Positions 34,493 to 42,917 are shown, counted from the first letter of the stretch. The stretch: DNA of 56,098 nucleotides from Chungangia koreensis (GCF_042651785.1 NZ_JBHSEC010000012.1:1-56098), one strand, 5' to 3'. Numbers and translations: made by a program. The notes: a model not told the origin generated them from the sequence alone.

Positions 34493-35110
34493 TTACTCTG
34501 CCTCACCAGATGCATCGGCTTTCTCATCTTCTTCACCAGCATCTTCCGACTCTTCTTCTGATACTCGTGGTGCTGATACAGTCACTAATGTGAGGTCGTC
34601 ATCATCCAAGATTTGGAACTTCACTTTCTCTCGAATATCCGCAACCTTCAATGTTTCACCGACTTGTAACCCTGATATATCAACTTCTACTGATTCTGGT
34701 ACATCTGATGGTTTCACCTTCAAAATCAGTTCCCGATTCGGCTGTTCCAAAATGCCGCCGGCTTTAACGCCTTCAGACTCGCCTGTCAATGTCACGACTA
34801 CTTTCACTTCAAGCTCATTGGACATATTCACCGCTAAAAAGTCAGCATGTGTGATTTGCCCTTTCATGATGTCTTGTTGGTAGTCGCTTAACATGACATT
34901 TACATCATTGCCATCTACATTCAATGTCAGAACGCCGTTTCTTCCTGACTCCTTCATAGCTTTCATAAGCTCTTTTTCAGGAACTGCAATGGCCGTTGCT
35001 TCAAGTTGATATCCATAAACAACACCCGGAATATACCCTGAATTTCGAAGTTCTGTCAATTTAGATCGTTGTTGTTTACCTTCCCGTGTTTTAGCCGTAA
35101 GAGTACTCAT
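34493..35110 (-). CDS. ctc: 50S ribosomal protein L25/general stress protein Ctc
   Basis: Binds 5S rRNA in the 50S subunit, long form with TL5-type C-terminal domain. 205 residues: L25 domain (1-92, LRNSGYIPGVVYG), the beta-rich CTC domain (about 98-185), then an acidic tail (EEESEDAGEEDEKADASGEAE-like). Start at ATG (GGGG nine bases upstream); a TTG codon directly before is also in frame. Downstream of prs, with a sigma-B-like element between. Confidence 0.94.
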   Translation of the reverse strand: MSTLTAKTREGKQQRSKLTELRNSGYIPGVVYGYQLEATAIAVPEKELMKAMKESGRNGVLTLNVDGNDVNVMLSDYQQDIMKGQITHADFLAVNMSNELEVKVVVTLTGESEGVKAGGILEQPNRELILKVKPSDVPESVEVDISGLQVGETLKVADIREKVKFQILDDDDLTLVTVSAPRVSEEESEDAGEEDEKADASGEAE

Positions 35111-35156
35111 CAATAAGATCCCCTTTCCGAATCAGATATACCTATCCTATATAGAC

Positions 35157-35182
35157 ATTCCCTTAAAACACTGAAACAAAAC
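35157..35182 (-). promoter_or_regulatory. possible sigma-B-type promoter of ctc
   Basis: On the minus strand: GTTTTG (35177-35182), 14-bp spacer, GGGAAT (35157-35162); sigma-B consensus is GTTTAA-12/14-GGGTAT. ctc is a classic sigma-B gene in B. subtilis. The match is moderate. Confidence 0.45.
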
Positions 35183-35193
35183 ATGAACTCGGA

Positions 35194-36153
35194 TCAATCA
35201 AACAACGTACTTACCGATTTCTCTTCAAAGACACGAATGATTGCGTCTGCCAATAGATTTGCTACAGATAACTGTTTAATCTTCGGTGAGAATTTACTTT
35301 CCGGTAACTCGATCGAGTTCGTAATGATCAATTCTTTTATGGCGGAGTTATCGATCCGTTCGATAGCAGGACCGGAAAGTACTGGATGCGTACAGCATGC
35401 GTACACTTCTTTCGCTCCACTTTCAATTAATGCATTTGCACCAATCGTAATAGTACCTGCTGTATCAATGATATCATCGATTAAAATCGCCGTTTTTCCT
35501 TCTACGTTACCAACGATATTCATCACTTCAGCAACGTTCGGACGCGGGCGGCGTTTGTCGATGATAGCAATCGGAGCTTTTAGGCGATCCGCCATTTTCC
35601 GTGCTCGTGTTACACCACCATGGTCAGGCGATACAATGACCAATTCGGATGGATCCAAGTTTTTCTGTTTGAAGTATTCAGCCAAAATCGGCACACCCAT
35701 CAAATGATCGATCATAATATCAAAGAAGCCTTGAATTTGTGGAGCGTGCAAGTCGAGAACGATGACACGATGTGCTCCAGCAGTCTCCAACAGATTCGCC
35801 ACAAGTTTAGCAGTAATCGGTTCACGTGAACGGGCTTTACGATCTTGGCGTGCATAACCGTAATATGGCATAACGACGTTGATGGTTTGAGCTGATGCAC
35901 GTTTTACTGCGTCAATCATGATTAGAAGTTCCATAATATTCTCATTAACTGGACCTGAAGTCGATTGGATGATGAATACATCACAGCCCCGGATGCTTTC
36001 CTCGATGTTAATCTGTACTTCTCCGTCGCTGAAACGGTTAACGGAGCTTTTACCGAGCGGTACTCCGATTTTTTCGGCTACTTCTTGTGCCAAGGATAAG
36101 TTGGAGTTCAATGAAAAAAGTTTAAGTTTATGGTTCGGATAGCTGTGGGTCAT
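35194..36153 (-). CDS. prs: ribose-phosphate pyrophosphokinase (PRPP synthetase)
   Basis: Makes PRPP from ribose-5-phosphate and ATP for nucleotide, His and Trp synthesis. 319 residues, class I: SLNSNLSLAQEVA and FSDGEVQINIEES at the N-terminus, PYYGYARQDRK, and the ribose-phosphate loop DDIIDTAGT near residue 222. GGGAGG RBS; 13 bp after glmU, in one operon. Confidence 0.97.
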   Translation of the reverse strand: MTHSYPNHKLKLFSLNSNLSLAQEVAEKIGVPLGKSSVNRFSDGEVQINIEESIRGCDVFIIQSTSGPVNENIMELLIMIDAVKRASAQTINVVMPYYGYARQDRKARSREPITAKLVANLLETAGAHRVIVLDLHAPQIQGFFDIMIDHLMGVPILAEYFKQKNLDPSELVIVSPDHGGVTRARKMADRLKAPIAIIDKRRPRPNVAEVMNIVGNVEGKTAILIDDIIDTAGTITIGANALIESGAKEVYACCTHPVLSGPAIERIDNSAIKELIITNSIELPESKFSPKIKQLSVANLLADAIIRVFEEKSVSTLFD

Positions 36154-36166
36154 GATGGTCCTCCCG

Positions 36167-37537
36167 TTATTTCAATTTTAGTTTTTTAACGTAGCCTACT
36201 TTGTTTTCTTGTCGTGCTCGCCCGATTGCCAATGCTTCACCTGGTACGTCTTTTGTAATGGTCGATCCCGCTGCCACGTAAGCACCTTTTCCGACCGTTA
36301 CTGGTGCAACCAAATTAGAATTACATCCTACAAACGCATCATCCTCGACGACCGTTTTGAATTTATTCTTACCATCGTAGTTGACAGTGATGGTTCCACA
36401 ACCGATATTAACATTCCCGCCAACTTCAGCATCACCAATATAGCTAAGATGTGATACTTTGCTTGCGTTTCCTAAAACCGATTTCTTCACTTCAACGAAG
36501 TTTCCGATTTTCACGCCATCTCCTAAGGAGGATTCAGGGCGTATATGAGCGTACGGTCCGATGGTTGTATGGGAACCGACGTCACTATTTAAAATCACGG
36601 AGGAATGGACAGTTGTTCCGTCACCGATGCGACTTTCTACAATGTGACTATTCGGTCCGATCACGCAATCTTCCCCAATGACCGATTTGCCCTCGATCAT
36701 AACGCCAGGTTTTAGAATCGTGTCTCGCCCGATCACTGCATCTGGGCTGATATATGTGTTAGAAGGATTAATAATCGTAACACCGTTTCTCATATGCTTT
36801 TCTGCAATACGGAGTCTCATCACTTCTTCAGCTTGAGCCAGGACCACTCGGTCATTGACCCCTAAGGACTCACTGAAATCATCGCTTGCATAAGCAGAGA
36901 CGATTTCGCCCTCTTTTTGTAAAATTTCAATGACATCCGGTAAATAGTATTCACCTTGTGAATTGTCATTTTTCACTGACTTTAACTTTTCGAATAAAAC
37001 CTTATTATCAAAACAGTACGTTCCTGTGTTGACTTCTTTAACTGCAGCCTCTTCCTCGTTCGTATCCTTCTGTTCAACGATACGGGTAACTTGGCCTTTT
37101 CCACCGCGGATAATGCGGCCATACCCAGTTGGATCATCCGCCATTACAGTTAAAATCGTGGCCTTTGCATTCGTTTCCCTGTGATGGTCTACAAGAGCTT
37201 GCATAGTTTCAGGACGGATTAGTGGTGTATCTCCGCATATGACGACTGTTGTTCCATCCAGATCGCCTAAAATCCCTTCGGCTTGCTGGACGGCATGAGC
37301 AGTTCCTAACTGTTCTTCCTGTAATGCATATTCACTGCGGTCACCCAATAACTCTTTAACGGTCTCCGCTCCATGTCCGACGACTGTCACGATGCGCTCT
37401 GCACCTAAACCTTTTACATTGTCTACGACATGTTCCACCATCGGTTTTCCACAAACCGGGTGCATAACTTTATATAATTTGGACTTCATACGTGTACCTA
37501 AACCTGCAGCCAAAATTACTGCATATGTATTTGTCAT
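36167..37537 (-). CDS. glmU: bifunctional UDP-GlcNAc pyrophosphorylase/GlcN-1-P acetyltransferase
   Basis: Last two steps to UDP-GlcNAc for peptidoglycan and teichoic acid. 456 residues, the same as B. subtilis GcaD. N-terminal uridyltransferase with LAAGLGTRMKS (8-18) and a C-terminal left-handed beta-helix made of hexapeptide repeats (from about 255), active-site region YKNKF-like NYDGKNKFKT. The start ATG is eight bases after GGAGG; an ATG one codon earlier is possible. Own sigma-A promoter at 37576. Confidence 0.96.
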   Translation of the reverse strand: MTNTYAVILAAGLGTRMKSKLYKVMHPVCGKPMVEHVVDNVKGLGAERIVTVVGHGAETVKELLGDRSEYALQEEQLGTAHAVQQAEGILGDLDGTTVVICGDTPLIRPETMQALVDHHRETNAKATILTVMADDPTGYGRIIRGGKGQVTRIVEQKDTNEEEAAVKEVNTGTYCFDNKVLFEKLKSVKNDNSQGEYYLPDVIEILQKEGEIVSAYASDDFSESLGVNDRVVLAQAEEVMRLRIAEKHMRNGVTIINPSNTYISPDAVIGRDTILKPGVMIEGKSVIGEDCVIGPNSHIVESRIGDGTTVHSSVILNSDVGSHTTIGPYAHIRPESSLGDGVKIGNFVEVKKSVLGNASKVSHLSYIGDAEVGGNVNIGCGTITVNYDGKNKFKTVVEDDAFVGCNSNLVAPVTVGKGAYVAAGSTITKDVPGEALAIGRARQENKVGYVKKLKLK

Positions 37538-37575
37538 CATTGAGTCCTCCAAGATTGGTTTGTTTTCCACTATAG

Positions 37576-37604
37576 ACTATAGCGGAAAAAGTGCTTTATT
37601 TCAA
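37576..37604 (-). promoter_or_regulatory. glmU-prs promoter, sigma-A type
   Basis: On the minus strand: -35 TTGAAA (37599-37604), 17-bp spacer, -10 TATAGT (37576-37581), about 40 bp upstream of glmU. A second TATAGT follows at 37569-37574. Confidence 0.7.
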
Positions 37605-37684
37605 GGAAACATGGCTTGACAAATCTATGACAGCCGTTTATGATTATGTATTTTTCCAGAAAGGAAATTAATAGAAATTTCCAT

Positions 37685-37716
37685 GAAAAAAGAGCCTTCT
37701 CGATTCTGAGGGCTCT
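37685..37716 (-). terminator. spoVG terminator
   Basis: Minus-strand hairpin AGAGCCCTCAG...CGAGAAGGCTCT followed by TTTTTTC, directly after spoVG. A second inverted repeat GGAAATT/AATTTCC lies at about 37663-37683. Confidence 0.75.
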
Positions 37717-37733
37717 TGTTGTTGTATGTTCGC

Positions 37734-38039
37734 TTATACGCCAGCTCCAGCTTCCGCTTCGGCAATTTCAAGGTATACATCTTCATCCCCTGAAATGTGA
37801 TAAGCTGCTAATACAGCATCTTGAATTTTAGAACGTGTTCCGGAATTGATTGGATGTGCAATGTCGCGGAATTCGCCATCTGGCGTCCGTTTACTTGGCA
37901 TCGCTACGAATAATCCAGCATTTCCGTCAATTACACGAATATCATGGACGACGAATTCGTTGTCCAAAGTGATGGAAGCAATGGCTTTCATTCGGCCATC
38001 TGTTTGAACACGTCGCAGTCTCACATCAGTTACTTCCAT
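37734..38039 (-). CDS. spoVG: septation/regulatory RNA-binding protein SpoVG
   Basis: Small RNA-binding regulator, involved in asymmetric septation and in virulence control in relatives. 101 residues, opening MEVTDVRLRRVQTDGRMKA with the conserved VAMPSKRTPDGEFRDIAHPI segment. GGAGAGGTGG RBS. Its sigma-H-type promoter and AT-rich upstream tract match the B. subtilis arrangement. Confidence 0.96.
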   Translation of the reverse strand: MEVTDVRLRRVQTDGRMKAIASITLDNEFVVHDIRVIDGNAGLFVAMPSKRTPDGEFRDIAHPINSGTRSKIQDAVLAAYHISGDEDVYLEIAEAEAGAGV

Positions 38040-38087
38040 AGTCTCACCACCTCTCCCCTTTGTGACAGAGAAATCTCTTCTATGGTT

Positions 38088-38114
38088 ATTCTACAAGAGT
38101 AATAGTTTTCCTCT
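38088..38114 (-). promoter_or_regulatory. sigma-H-type promoter of spoVG
   Basis: On the minus strand: -35 AGAGGAAAA (38106-38114; consensus RNAGGAWWW), 11-bp spacer, -10 GTAGAAT (38088-38094; consensus RNNGAAT). An A/T-only tract lies directly upstream (about 38115-38150), like the B. subtilis spoVG upstream element bound by AbrB. Confidence 0.8.
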
Positions 38115-38180
38115 TTTTTTTTGAAAAATTTTTTAAAAATTTGGTTAGTAATCATAAAAAGAGGGAAAAAGACTATATTT

Positions 38181-38257
38181 GGAGGCCGACAGGATGTCGG
38201 TCACGAAGGCGTCGTCGCACGATGCGACGAACTTAGCCTTCGATCCGCGAACCTCCC
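38181..38257 (-). ncRNA. intergenic multi-hairpin element, Bacillaceae-1-like (copy 2)
   Basis: Two perfect 5-bp hairpins with pentaloops: 38186-38200 (CCGAC-AGGAT-GTCGG) and 38214-38228 (GTCGC-ACGAT-GCGAC). The second is enclosed by GAAGGC (38205-38210) / GCCTTC (38236-38241), all within GGAGG (38181-38185) / CCTCC (38253-38257). On the minus strand the loops read ATCCT and ATCGT. The order and spacing equal the 3' half of the element at 15721-15780, with a compensatory C-G to T-A change in one stem. Lies between ridA and the spoVG promoter. Confidence 0.6.
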
Positions 38258-38293
38258 AATGCTTCAACTCGATATATTTTAAGATAAAAATAA

Positions 38294-38324
38294 AGAGAAT
38301 CTACATGTTCTGCAGATTCTCTAT
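38294..38324 (-). terminator. ridA terminator
   Basis: Hairpin AGAGAATCTRCA / TGYAGATTCTCT (near-perfect 12 bp), seven bases past the ridA stop. Confidence 0.7.
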
Positions 38325-38330
38325 AAGCTA

Positions 38331-38708
38331 TTATTTGCTTGTTTCAGCAATAACTTCAATTTCAATTTTGGCGTCTTTCGGAAGTCTTGCCACCTCCACT
38401 GTTGAGCGGGCAGGTTTATGATCACCGAAATAGGAAGCATAGATTTCATTAATTTTCCCAAAGTCATTCATATCTTGAATGAATACGGTCGCCTTCACTA
38501 CTTGGCTCAAGGATGAACCCGCTTCTTCTAAGACGGCTTTCAAGTTAGCGAATACCGCATGCGTCTGCTCTTCAACAGAACCCTCAACCATTTGGCCTTC
38601 CGGCGTTAATGGGATTTGACCGGAACTATAAAACAATCCATTTAAGATGACACCTTGAGAATATGGCCCAATGGCTGCTGGTGCTTTCGTCGTCGCTACA
38701 TATTTCAT
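38331..38708 (-). CDS. ridA: RidA-family enamine/imine deaminase (YabJ)
   Basis: Hydrolyses reactive 2-aminoacrylate-type imines formed by PLP enzymes. 125 residues, homotrimer family: IGPYSQGV (13-20), the active-site arginine in KPARSTVEV (R101) and EIEVIA with the conserved glutamate (about 118). Start overlaps the purR stop by one base (TAATG). In B. subtilis yabJ is needed for full purR function. Confidence 0.95.
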   Translation of the reverse strand: MKYVATTKAPAAIGPYSQGVILNGLFYSSGQIPLTPEGQMVEGSVEEQTHAVFANLKAVLEEAGSSLSQVVKATVFIQDMNDFGKINEIYASYFGDHKPARSTVEVARLPKDAKIEIEVIAETSK

Positions 38709-39538
38709 TATGATTCTCCCCTTTTTGAAAAGTAATTTCCTTCTCCTAATGTGATGGAACGATCCCTTTCATTCACACCCTGAAGCTTGACAAGCGATAG
38801 AAAATCGTCAACCAAACGCTCCTCATGATGCTCGGCCTCTACTAATACTGCAACTCCCGCCAAAGTACAATTGAATTCTTCAAGCAGGTTTTTCATCCCA
38901 TTCATCGTTCCTCCGACCTTCATAAAGTCATCAGTGATAAGAACGCGTTGTCCGCTCTTCATGCTGCGCTTAGATAGAACCATCGTCTGAATTCGACGGG
39001 ATGAACCAGTTACGTAATTAATGCTGACCGTCGAACCTTCCGTCACTTTACTGTCCCGTCTTACGATGACGACCGGTACATTCAAGTGGCGGGCGATTGC
39101 GTGAGCAATTGGAATCCCTTTTGTGGCAACCGTCATGATGACATCGATTTTTTCTCCCTTAAATGCAGAAGCGAACACTTTTCCAACCCGATTCATTAAT
39201 TCCGGATTTCCCAAGAGATCAGTCATAAATAGATAACCGCCAGGTAAAAGACGGTCACTGCTGCTTAACTCTGAAATCAGTTCGTCCATTACGGCTCTGA
39301 CTGCTTGCTCCGTCATGTTCGGTATATATTTAACTCCACCGGCTGCACCCGGGACTGTTTGAAGTAGTCCGATTCCTTTTTCCTCGAACGTTTCCTTTAC
39401 AATCACCAAATCCTCACTGATCGAAGATTTTGCTGCCTCGTATGTCTCGGCAAAATAGGTGAGCGGGATGAGTTGTTGCGGATGCTCAAGTAAATAGTGG
39501 GTCATGTCTACTAACCGTTCGCTCCGTTTCCACTTCAT
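38708..39538 (-). CDS. purR: purine operon repressor PurR
   Basis: Represses pur genes; PRPP relieves repression. 276 residues: N-terminal winged-helix domain (1-75, KWKRSERLVDMTHYLLEHPQ) and a PRTase-like domain with the PRPP loop ITDDFMKVGGT (about 200). AGGAG RBS. Between ispE and ridA, in the same order as B. subtilis. No PurBox was identified in this window. Confidence 0.96.
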   Translation of the reverse strand: MKWKRSERLVDMTHYLLEHPQQLIPLTYFAETYEAAKSSISEDLVIVKETFEEKGIGLLQTVPGAAGGVKYIPNMTEQAVRAVMDELISELSSSDRLLPGGYLFMTDLLGNPELMNRVGKVFASAFKGEKIDVIMTVATKGIPIAHAIARHLNVPVVIVRRDSKVTEGSTVSINYVTGSSRRIQTMVLSKRSMKSGQRVLITDDFMKVGGTMNGMKNLLEEFNCTLAGVAVLVEAEHHEERLVDDFLSLVKLQGVNERDRSITLGEGNYFSKRGES

Positions 39539-39593
39539 TCAACCACTCCTAAACACGAATATTCTATTCAAAAATTAACACAAATATACGGAT

Positions 39594-40460
39594 TTAATCA
39601 AGCGTTTCTCGTTCACCTAACATGCGGACTGCATAAACTTCTTCACAAAATCCTCTAAGTGCATTGTAAATCCGATGAACTCTCGATTCATGCTCGACTA
39701 ATCCGAATACAGTCGGTCCACTTCCACTCATTAGTACAGAATCTGCTCCAAACCTTTGCATTTGCTCTTTCAATACCCGAACCTCAGGATACAGATCCAT
39801 CGTGACAGTCTCTAATACATTTCCCATTGAGTTGCATAATAATCGGTAATCCTTCGTTTCGATAGCTTCCATCATTTGTTCCGTTGGAGGATGGGAAAGC
39901 TTGTCCAATTTCAAGTTTCCATACACATCAGCTGTTGAAACACCGATTTTCGGTTTGGCTAAGATCACCCAGCAATTCGGCGGAGCCGGTAGATGGCGGA
40001 TTTTTTCCCCTCTGCCAGTTGCCAGTGCTGTACCTCCATAAACACAGAAAGGAACATCCGATCCGATTTTAGCGCCAAGCTCCGCTAATTCATCAATGGA
40101 CCTCCCTAACTTCCAAAGCTTGTTCAGTCCTTTTAAAGTGGCTGCAGCGTCACTGCTTCCACCAGCAAGTCCGGCAGCCACAGGAATATTCTTTTCAATC
40201 CTAATGGTGACACCTTCGGCAATGCCATATGTATGCTTTACTAACTCAGCGGCTTGATAGGCTAAGTTTCTTCGGTCTTCAGGAATAAAACGGTCCGCTG
40301 CAGAGATGCGGATGCTCCCATCGTCACGCCGTTCCAATCCGATCCGATCCGCCAAATCGACCGTCGTCATAATCATCTCCACTTCATGATAACCGTCCGG
40401 CCGTTTATGTAATACATCTAATGTTAAGTTGATTTTGGCGGGTGCTTTAACAAAAAGCAT
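39594..40460 (-). CDS. ispE: 4-diphosphocytidyl-2-C-methyl-D-erythritol kinase
   Basis: GHMP kinase of the MEP isoprenoid pathway. 288 residues: APAKINLTLDVLHKRPDGYHEVEMI at the N-terminus, ATP loop PVAAGLAGGSSDAAA (about 96-110) and C-terminal SGSGPTVFGL. The ATG with GGAGGAACTCCG upstream was chosen. A promoter TTAGAA-17-TAAAAT lies about 70 bp upstream, between sspF and ispE. Confidence 0.96.
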   Translation of the reverse strand: MLFVKAPAKINLTLDVLHKRPDGYHEVEMIMTTVDLADRIGLERRDDGSIRISAADRFIPEDRRNLAYQAAELVKHTYGIAEGVTIRIEKNIPVAAGLAGGSSDAAATLKGLNKLWKLGRSIDELAELGAKIGSDVPFCVYGGTALATGRGEKIRHLPAPPNCWVILAKPKIGVSTADVYGNLKLDKLSHPPTEQMMEAIETKDYRLLCNSMGNVLETVTMDLYPEVRVLKEQMQRFGADSVLMSGSGPTVFGLVEHESRVHRIYNALRGFCEEVYAVRMLGERETLD

Positions 40461-40573
40461 CGGAGTTCCTCCATTCTTCAAATTCATGTCCTCCTATTTT
40501 ACCACAGGTTTCAAAGACTTCTAAGTATGGAGTGTAAGCGATTTATTTTAACTAATATTCAGCTGTTAAATTC

Positions 40574-40603
40574 AAAAAACCTGTCGGGAAACATCCCGAC
40601 AGG
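40574..40603 (-). terminator. sspF terminator
   Basis: Perfect hairpin AACCTGTCGGGA-tgttt-CCCGACAGGTT on the minus strand followed by TTTTTG. Confidence 0.85.
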
Positions 40604-40649
40604 TTTGTCAGCCGTTTTTGGATTTTGTGGTCAGTAGTTATAGCAGCGT

Positions 40650-40835
40650 CTATTTTACTGTAGAACGATTAGCCATACCTTGTTCGGCCATTTCAATCGC
40701 ACGTTTTACCATATTACCGGCATCACGTGCTTTAATGCCTCCCCAACCTTCCTGCTGGACGACATCATAGAACCCTAGTTCTTTTGCAATTTCTTCTTTC
40801 AATTGCTCAGACATGATTCCTTTACGTCTTGCCAT
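40650..40835 (-). CDS. sspF: small acid-soluble spore protein, alpha/beta type (SspF)
   Basis: 61 residues, same length as B. subtilis SspF. Binds spore DNA. Contains KEEIAKELGFYDVVQQEGWGGI, with the GPR protease region (E-L-G) and the KARDAGNMVKRAIEMAEQ helix. AAAAGGAGGAG precedes the ATG; a 30-codon longer frame would run through the promoter and is rejected. Sigma-G promoter upstream, and the only clear spore core protein of the window. Confidence 0.93.
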   Translation of the reverse strand: MARRKGIMSEQLKEEIAKELGFYDVVQQEGWGGIKARDAGNMVKRAIEMAEQGMANRSTVK

Positions 40836-40866
40836 TAGGGAACTCCTCCTTTTCGGCTGACGATTG

Positions 40867-40896
40867 TAGTATGCTCTAAAAAAAGAAAAACACTCA
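40867..40896 (-). promoter_or_regulatory. sigma-G-type promoter of sspF
   Basis: On the minus strand: -35 TGAGTG (40891-40896), 17-bp spacer, -10 CATACTA (40867-40873). The -35 lies inside the 3' arm of the veg terminator. Confidence 0.7.
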
Positions 40897-40914
40897 TCGG
40901 TCTGATGAGTGTTC
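40886..40914 (-). terminator. veg terminator
   Basis: Minus-strand hairpin ACACTCATC-agacc-GATGAGTGT followed by TTTTC, between veg and sspF. Confidence 0.8.
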
Positions 40915-40942
40915 CTCAAAAACAAAATGAGTGCAATGAAAA

Positions 40943-41209
40943 TTACTTAACTACAAACGCACTATTTCCAGATTCGTCAAAGATAGTGATTTCTACGGCT
41001 TCAGTCAAAATATCCGTGTAGCTGTAAGATACGCGTTCAAATGCGTTCTCTTCTTGGTCGAGATCAACAACGAAAACTGCGCGATACGTTTCACGAAGGA
41101 TTCCTTCTCTTTCGATTGTCTTCTTGCGTCCGCCGTTTGCTTTTAAATGCAAACGTTTCCCCAAATGACCATCTAACGATTTTTTAATATCAGCTAAAGT
41201 TTTTGGCAT
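40943..41209 (-). CDS. veg: Veg protein
   Basis: 88 residues, Veg/DUF1021 family: MPKTLADIKKSLDGHLGKRL, NGGRKKTIEREGIL and SYSYTDILTEAVEI. In B. subtilis Veg stimulates biofilm gene expression by countering SinR; mechanism not fully known. It is a highly expressed gene with a strong promoter, also seen here (41234-41262). Confidence 0.95.
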   Translation of the reverse strand: MPKTLADIKKSLDGHLGKRLHLKANGGRKKTIEREGILRETYRAVFVVDLDQEENAFERVSYSYTDILTEAVEITIFDESGNSAFVVK

Positions 41210-41233
41210 TCCGCTTACACCTCACTGACTATA

Positions 41234-41262
41234 ATCGTAACACATTCTTAACGTTCTGTCAA
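41234..41262 (-). promoter_or_regulatory. veg promoter
   Basis: On the minus strand: -35 TTGACA (41257-41262), 17-bp spacer, -10 TACGAT (41234-41239), within 30 bp of the ATG. Resembles the strong B. subtilis veg promoter (TTGACA-17-TACAAT). Confidence 0.85.
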
Positions 41263-41367
41263 TCAAATTTAATATTTTAACAACGGACAATTCAGGTTGT
41301 CAACGTTTTTTTATATAATCTGTATAACTTTTTCATATATGAAGTTGGTTTTGTCATAGATCGTCCA

Positions 41368-42249
41368 TTATTCCTTGAAATAAGGGTATAGTGCATCGGC
41401 TAATTTGCCGAATTCTTCAATGCTTAGAGTCTCTCCCCTTCTAGTTGGATCTACTCCTACTGTTTCTAATGCATTTAGAATTTCTTCTTTCCTGTCCTTT
41501 CCATTCGGTAAGGAGGATTGAAGATTATTGTAAATCGTCTTTCTACGCTGCACGAAAGAGCCCCTGGATACCTCAAACAGAAAGTCCTCATCGATAACCG
41601 TTACCGGGACATCTGTCCTTTTCGTCAAACGGATTACAGCGGAATCCACATTCGGTTGGGGCATAAAGACCGTTTTTGGTACAATCATCGCCACTTCAGC
41701 TTCCATATAATATTGGATGGCAATTGATAAGGAGCCATACTCCTTCGTCCCAGGCTTCGCCGTAATACGGTCTGCTACTTCCTTCTGCATCATCACGACA
41801 AATCCACGAATCGGCAAACGATCCATGATGAGCTTCATCAGTATGGGCGTTGTTACATAGTAAGGGAGATTCGCAACTACCATAATATCTGTATATTCTT
41901 CGAGCTCCTCTTTTATCACCTGACTAACGTCAGCCTTTAAAATATCGGAGTGGATCACTTTAATATTGTCGTATGGGGAAAGGGTATCCTCCAAGACAGG
42001 AAGCAGCCGCTGGTCAATTTCAAAAGCAACCACCTTGCCAGCAGTCCTTGCCAAATGTTCTGTTAATGCTCCTATACCAGGGCCAATTTCAATTGCGGCA
42101 GATTCCTTTGTCAAATCCGCCTTTGATACGATATTCCGTAATATGTTCGGATCAATCAAGAAATTCTGCCCCAAGCTCTTTTTGAATGAAAACCCGTACT
42201 TTTTCAGAATTTCCTGGGTCCTGATCGGGGTCGCGATGTCTTTACTCAT
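41368..42249 (-). CDS. ksgA: 16S rRNA dimethyladenosine transferase KsgA/RsmA
   Basis: Dimethylates two adjacent adenosines in the 3' hairpin of 16S rRNA. 293 residues: SAM site IEIGPGIGALT (about 53-63), FEIDQRL, NLPYYVTTP (about 125-133, motif IV), C-terminal helical domain. The start is ATG with GAGGAGG; it overlaps the rnmV end by 8 bp. yabG, which follows ksgA in B. subtilis, is missing. Confidence 0.96.
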   Translation of the reverse strand: MSKDIATPIRTQEILKKYGFSFKKSLGQNFLIDPNILRNIVSKADLTKESAAIEIGPGIGALTEHLARTAGKVVAFEIDQRLLPVLEDTLSPYDNIKVIHSDILKADVSQVIKEELEEYTDIMVVANLPYYVTTPILMKLIMDRLPIRGFVVMMQKEVADRITAKPGTKEYGSLSIAIQYYMEAEVAMIVPKTVFMPQPNVDSAVIRLTKRTDVPVTVIDEDFLFEVSRGSFVQRRKTIYNNLQSSLPNGKDRKEEILNALETVGVDPTRRGETLSIEEFGKLADALYPYFKE

Positions 42250-42808
42250 GATCTTCCTCCTCATCCAGCTTAGAGACAGCCGTTAAAAACTGTGACAGTT
42301 CAATTTGGAACATAGACAACCTCTTTTGAAGCTGTTTACCATTCGTATAGCCAATATTCAATAACTCACCTAATTGTTCCCGTCTTTTTCTGGCATCCAC
42401 GTGGCCAATCAGTTTGGCTTCAATCAATACTGCTAACGGTATCGAATCACCTGTTGCATTCCCTTTACCCGGCGTGTAAACATGTTCTAATGCATGGCGA
42501 ATGTCTTCATCAGCCGCATGTTCAATTCCAACCTTTTTTCCGTTTTCGGAAATCGTCTTATCCTTCGGTAAAAAAGCATGTTTTACTCCCGGAACATGCT
42601 CTTCGATGATGGCACGTATTCTTCTACCCGGGTAATCCGGATCTGTAAATACGATTACGCCCCGTTTTTGTGCAGCATGACTAATTCTCCGGAGAGTCTC
42701 CTCTGATATGGCAGAACCATTCGTTTCAATTGTATCCGCTTGAACCGCCCGCTTAATGGCAACAGTATCCGACTTGCCTTCTACCACGATAATTTCTTTT
42801 ATATCCAC
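42242..42808 (-). CDS. rnmV: ribonuclease M5
   Basis: Matures 5S rRNA precursor. 188 residues: a Toprim domain with IVVEGKSDT (about 6-14) and FTDPDYPGRRIR (about 55-66), which contain the metal-binding glutamate and aspartates, then a C-terminal basic region. GTG start ten bases after AGAGGA; the longer frame lacks a RBS. It lies between rpfB-like and ksgA, as in B. subtilis, and its substrate is encoded at the right edge of the window. Confidence 0.94.
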   Translation of the reverse strand: MDIKEIIVVEGKSDTVAIKRAVQADTIETNGSAISEETLRRISHAAQKRGVIVFTDPDYPGRRIRAIIEEHVPGVKHAFLPKDKTISENGKKVGIEHAADEDIRHALEHVYTPGKGNATGDSIPLAVLIEAKLIGHVDARKRREQLGELLNIGYTNGKQLQKRLSMFQIELSQFLTAVSKLDEEEDHE

Positions 42809-42893
42809 TACTATAATTTCCTCTTTTCGCAAACTCTATTGTTCAATTTTACTGATAAGGGGGTATATTGTACAGAAAAGACCACAAAACGAA

Positions 42894-42917
42894 AGCTGCC
42901 CCGCAATGGGACAGCTC
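42894..42917 (-). terminator. terminator of the rpfB-like gene
   Basis: Minus-strand hairpin AGCTGTCCC-attg-CGGGGCAGCT followed by TTCGTTTTG, between the rpfB-like gene and rnmV. Confidence 0.7.

Noticed and set aside
38181..38257. tRNA-like cloverleaf.
   Set aside because: Stem lengths and loops do not fit a tRNA; no T-loop TTCRANNC and no acceptor end. Fits a repeat hairpin element better.
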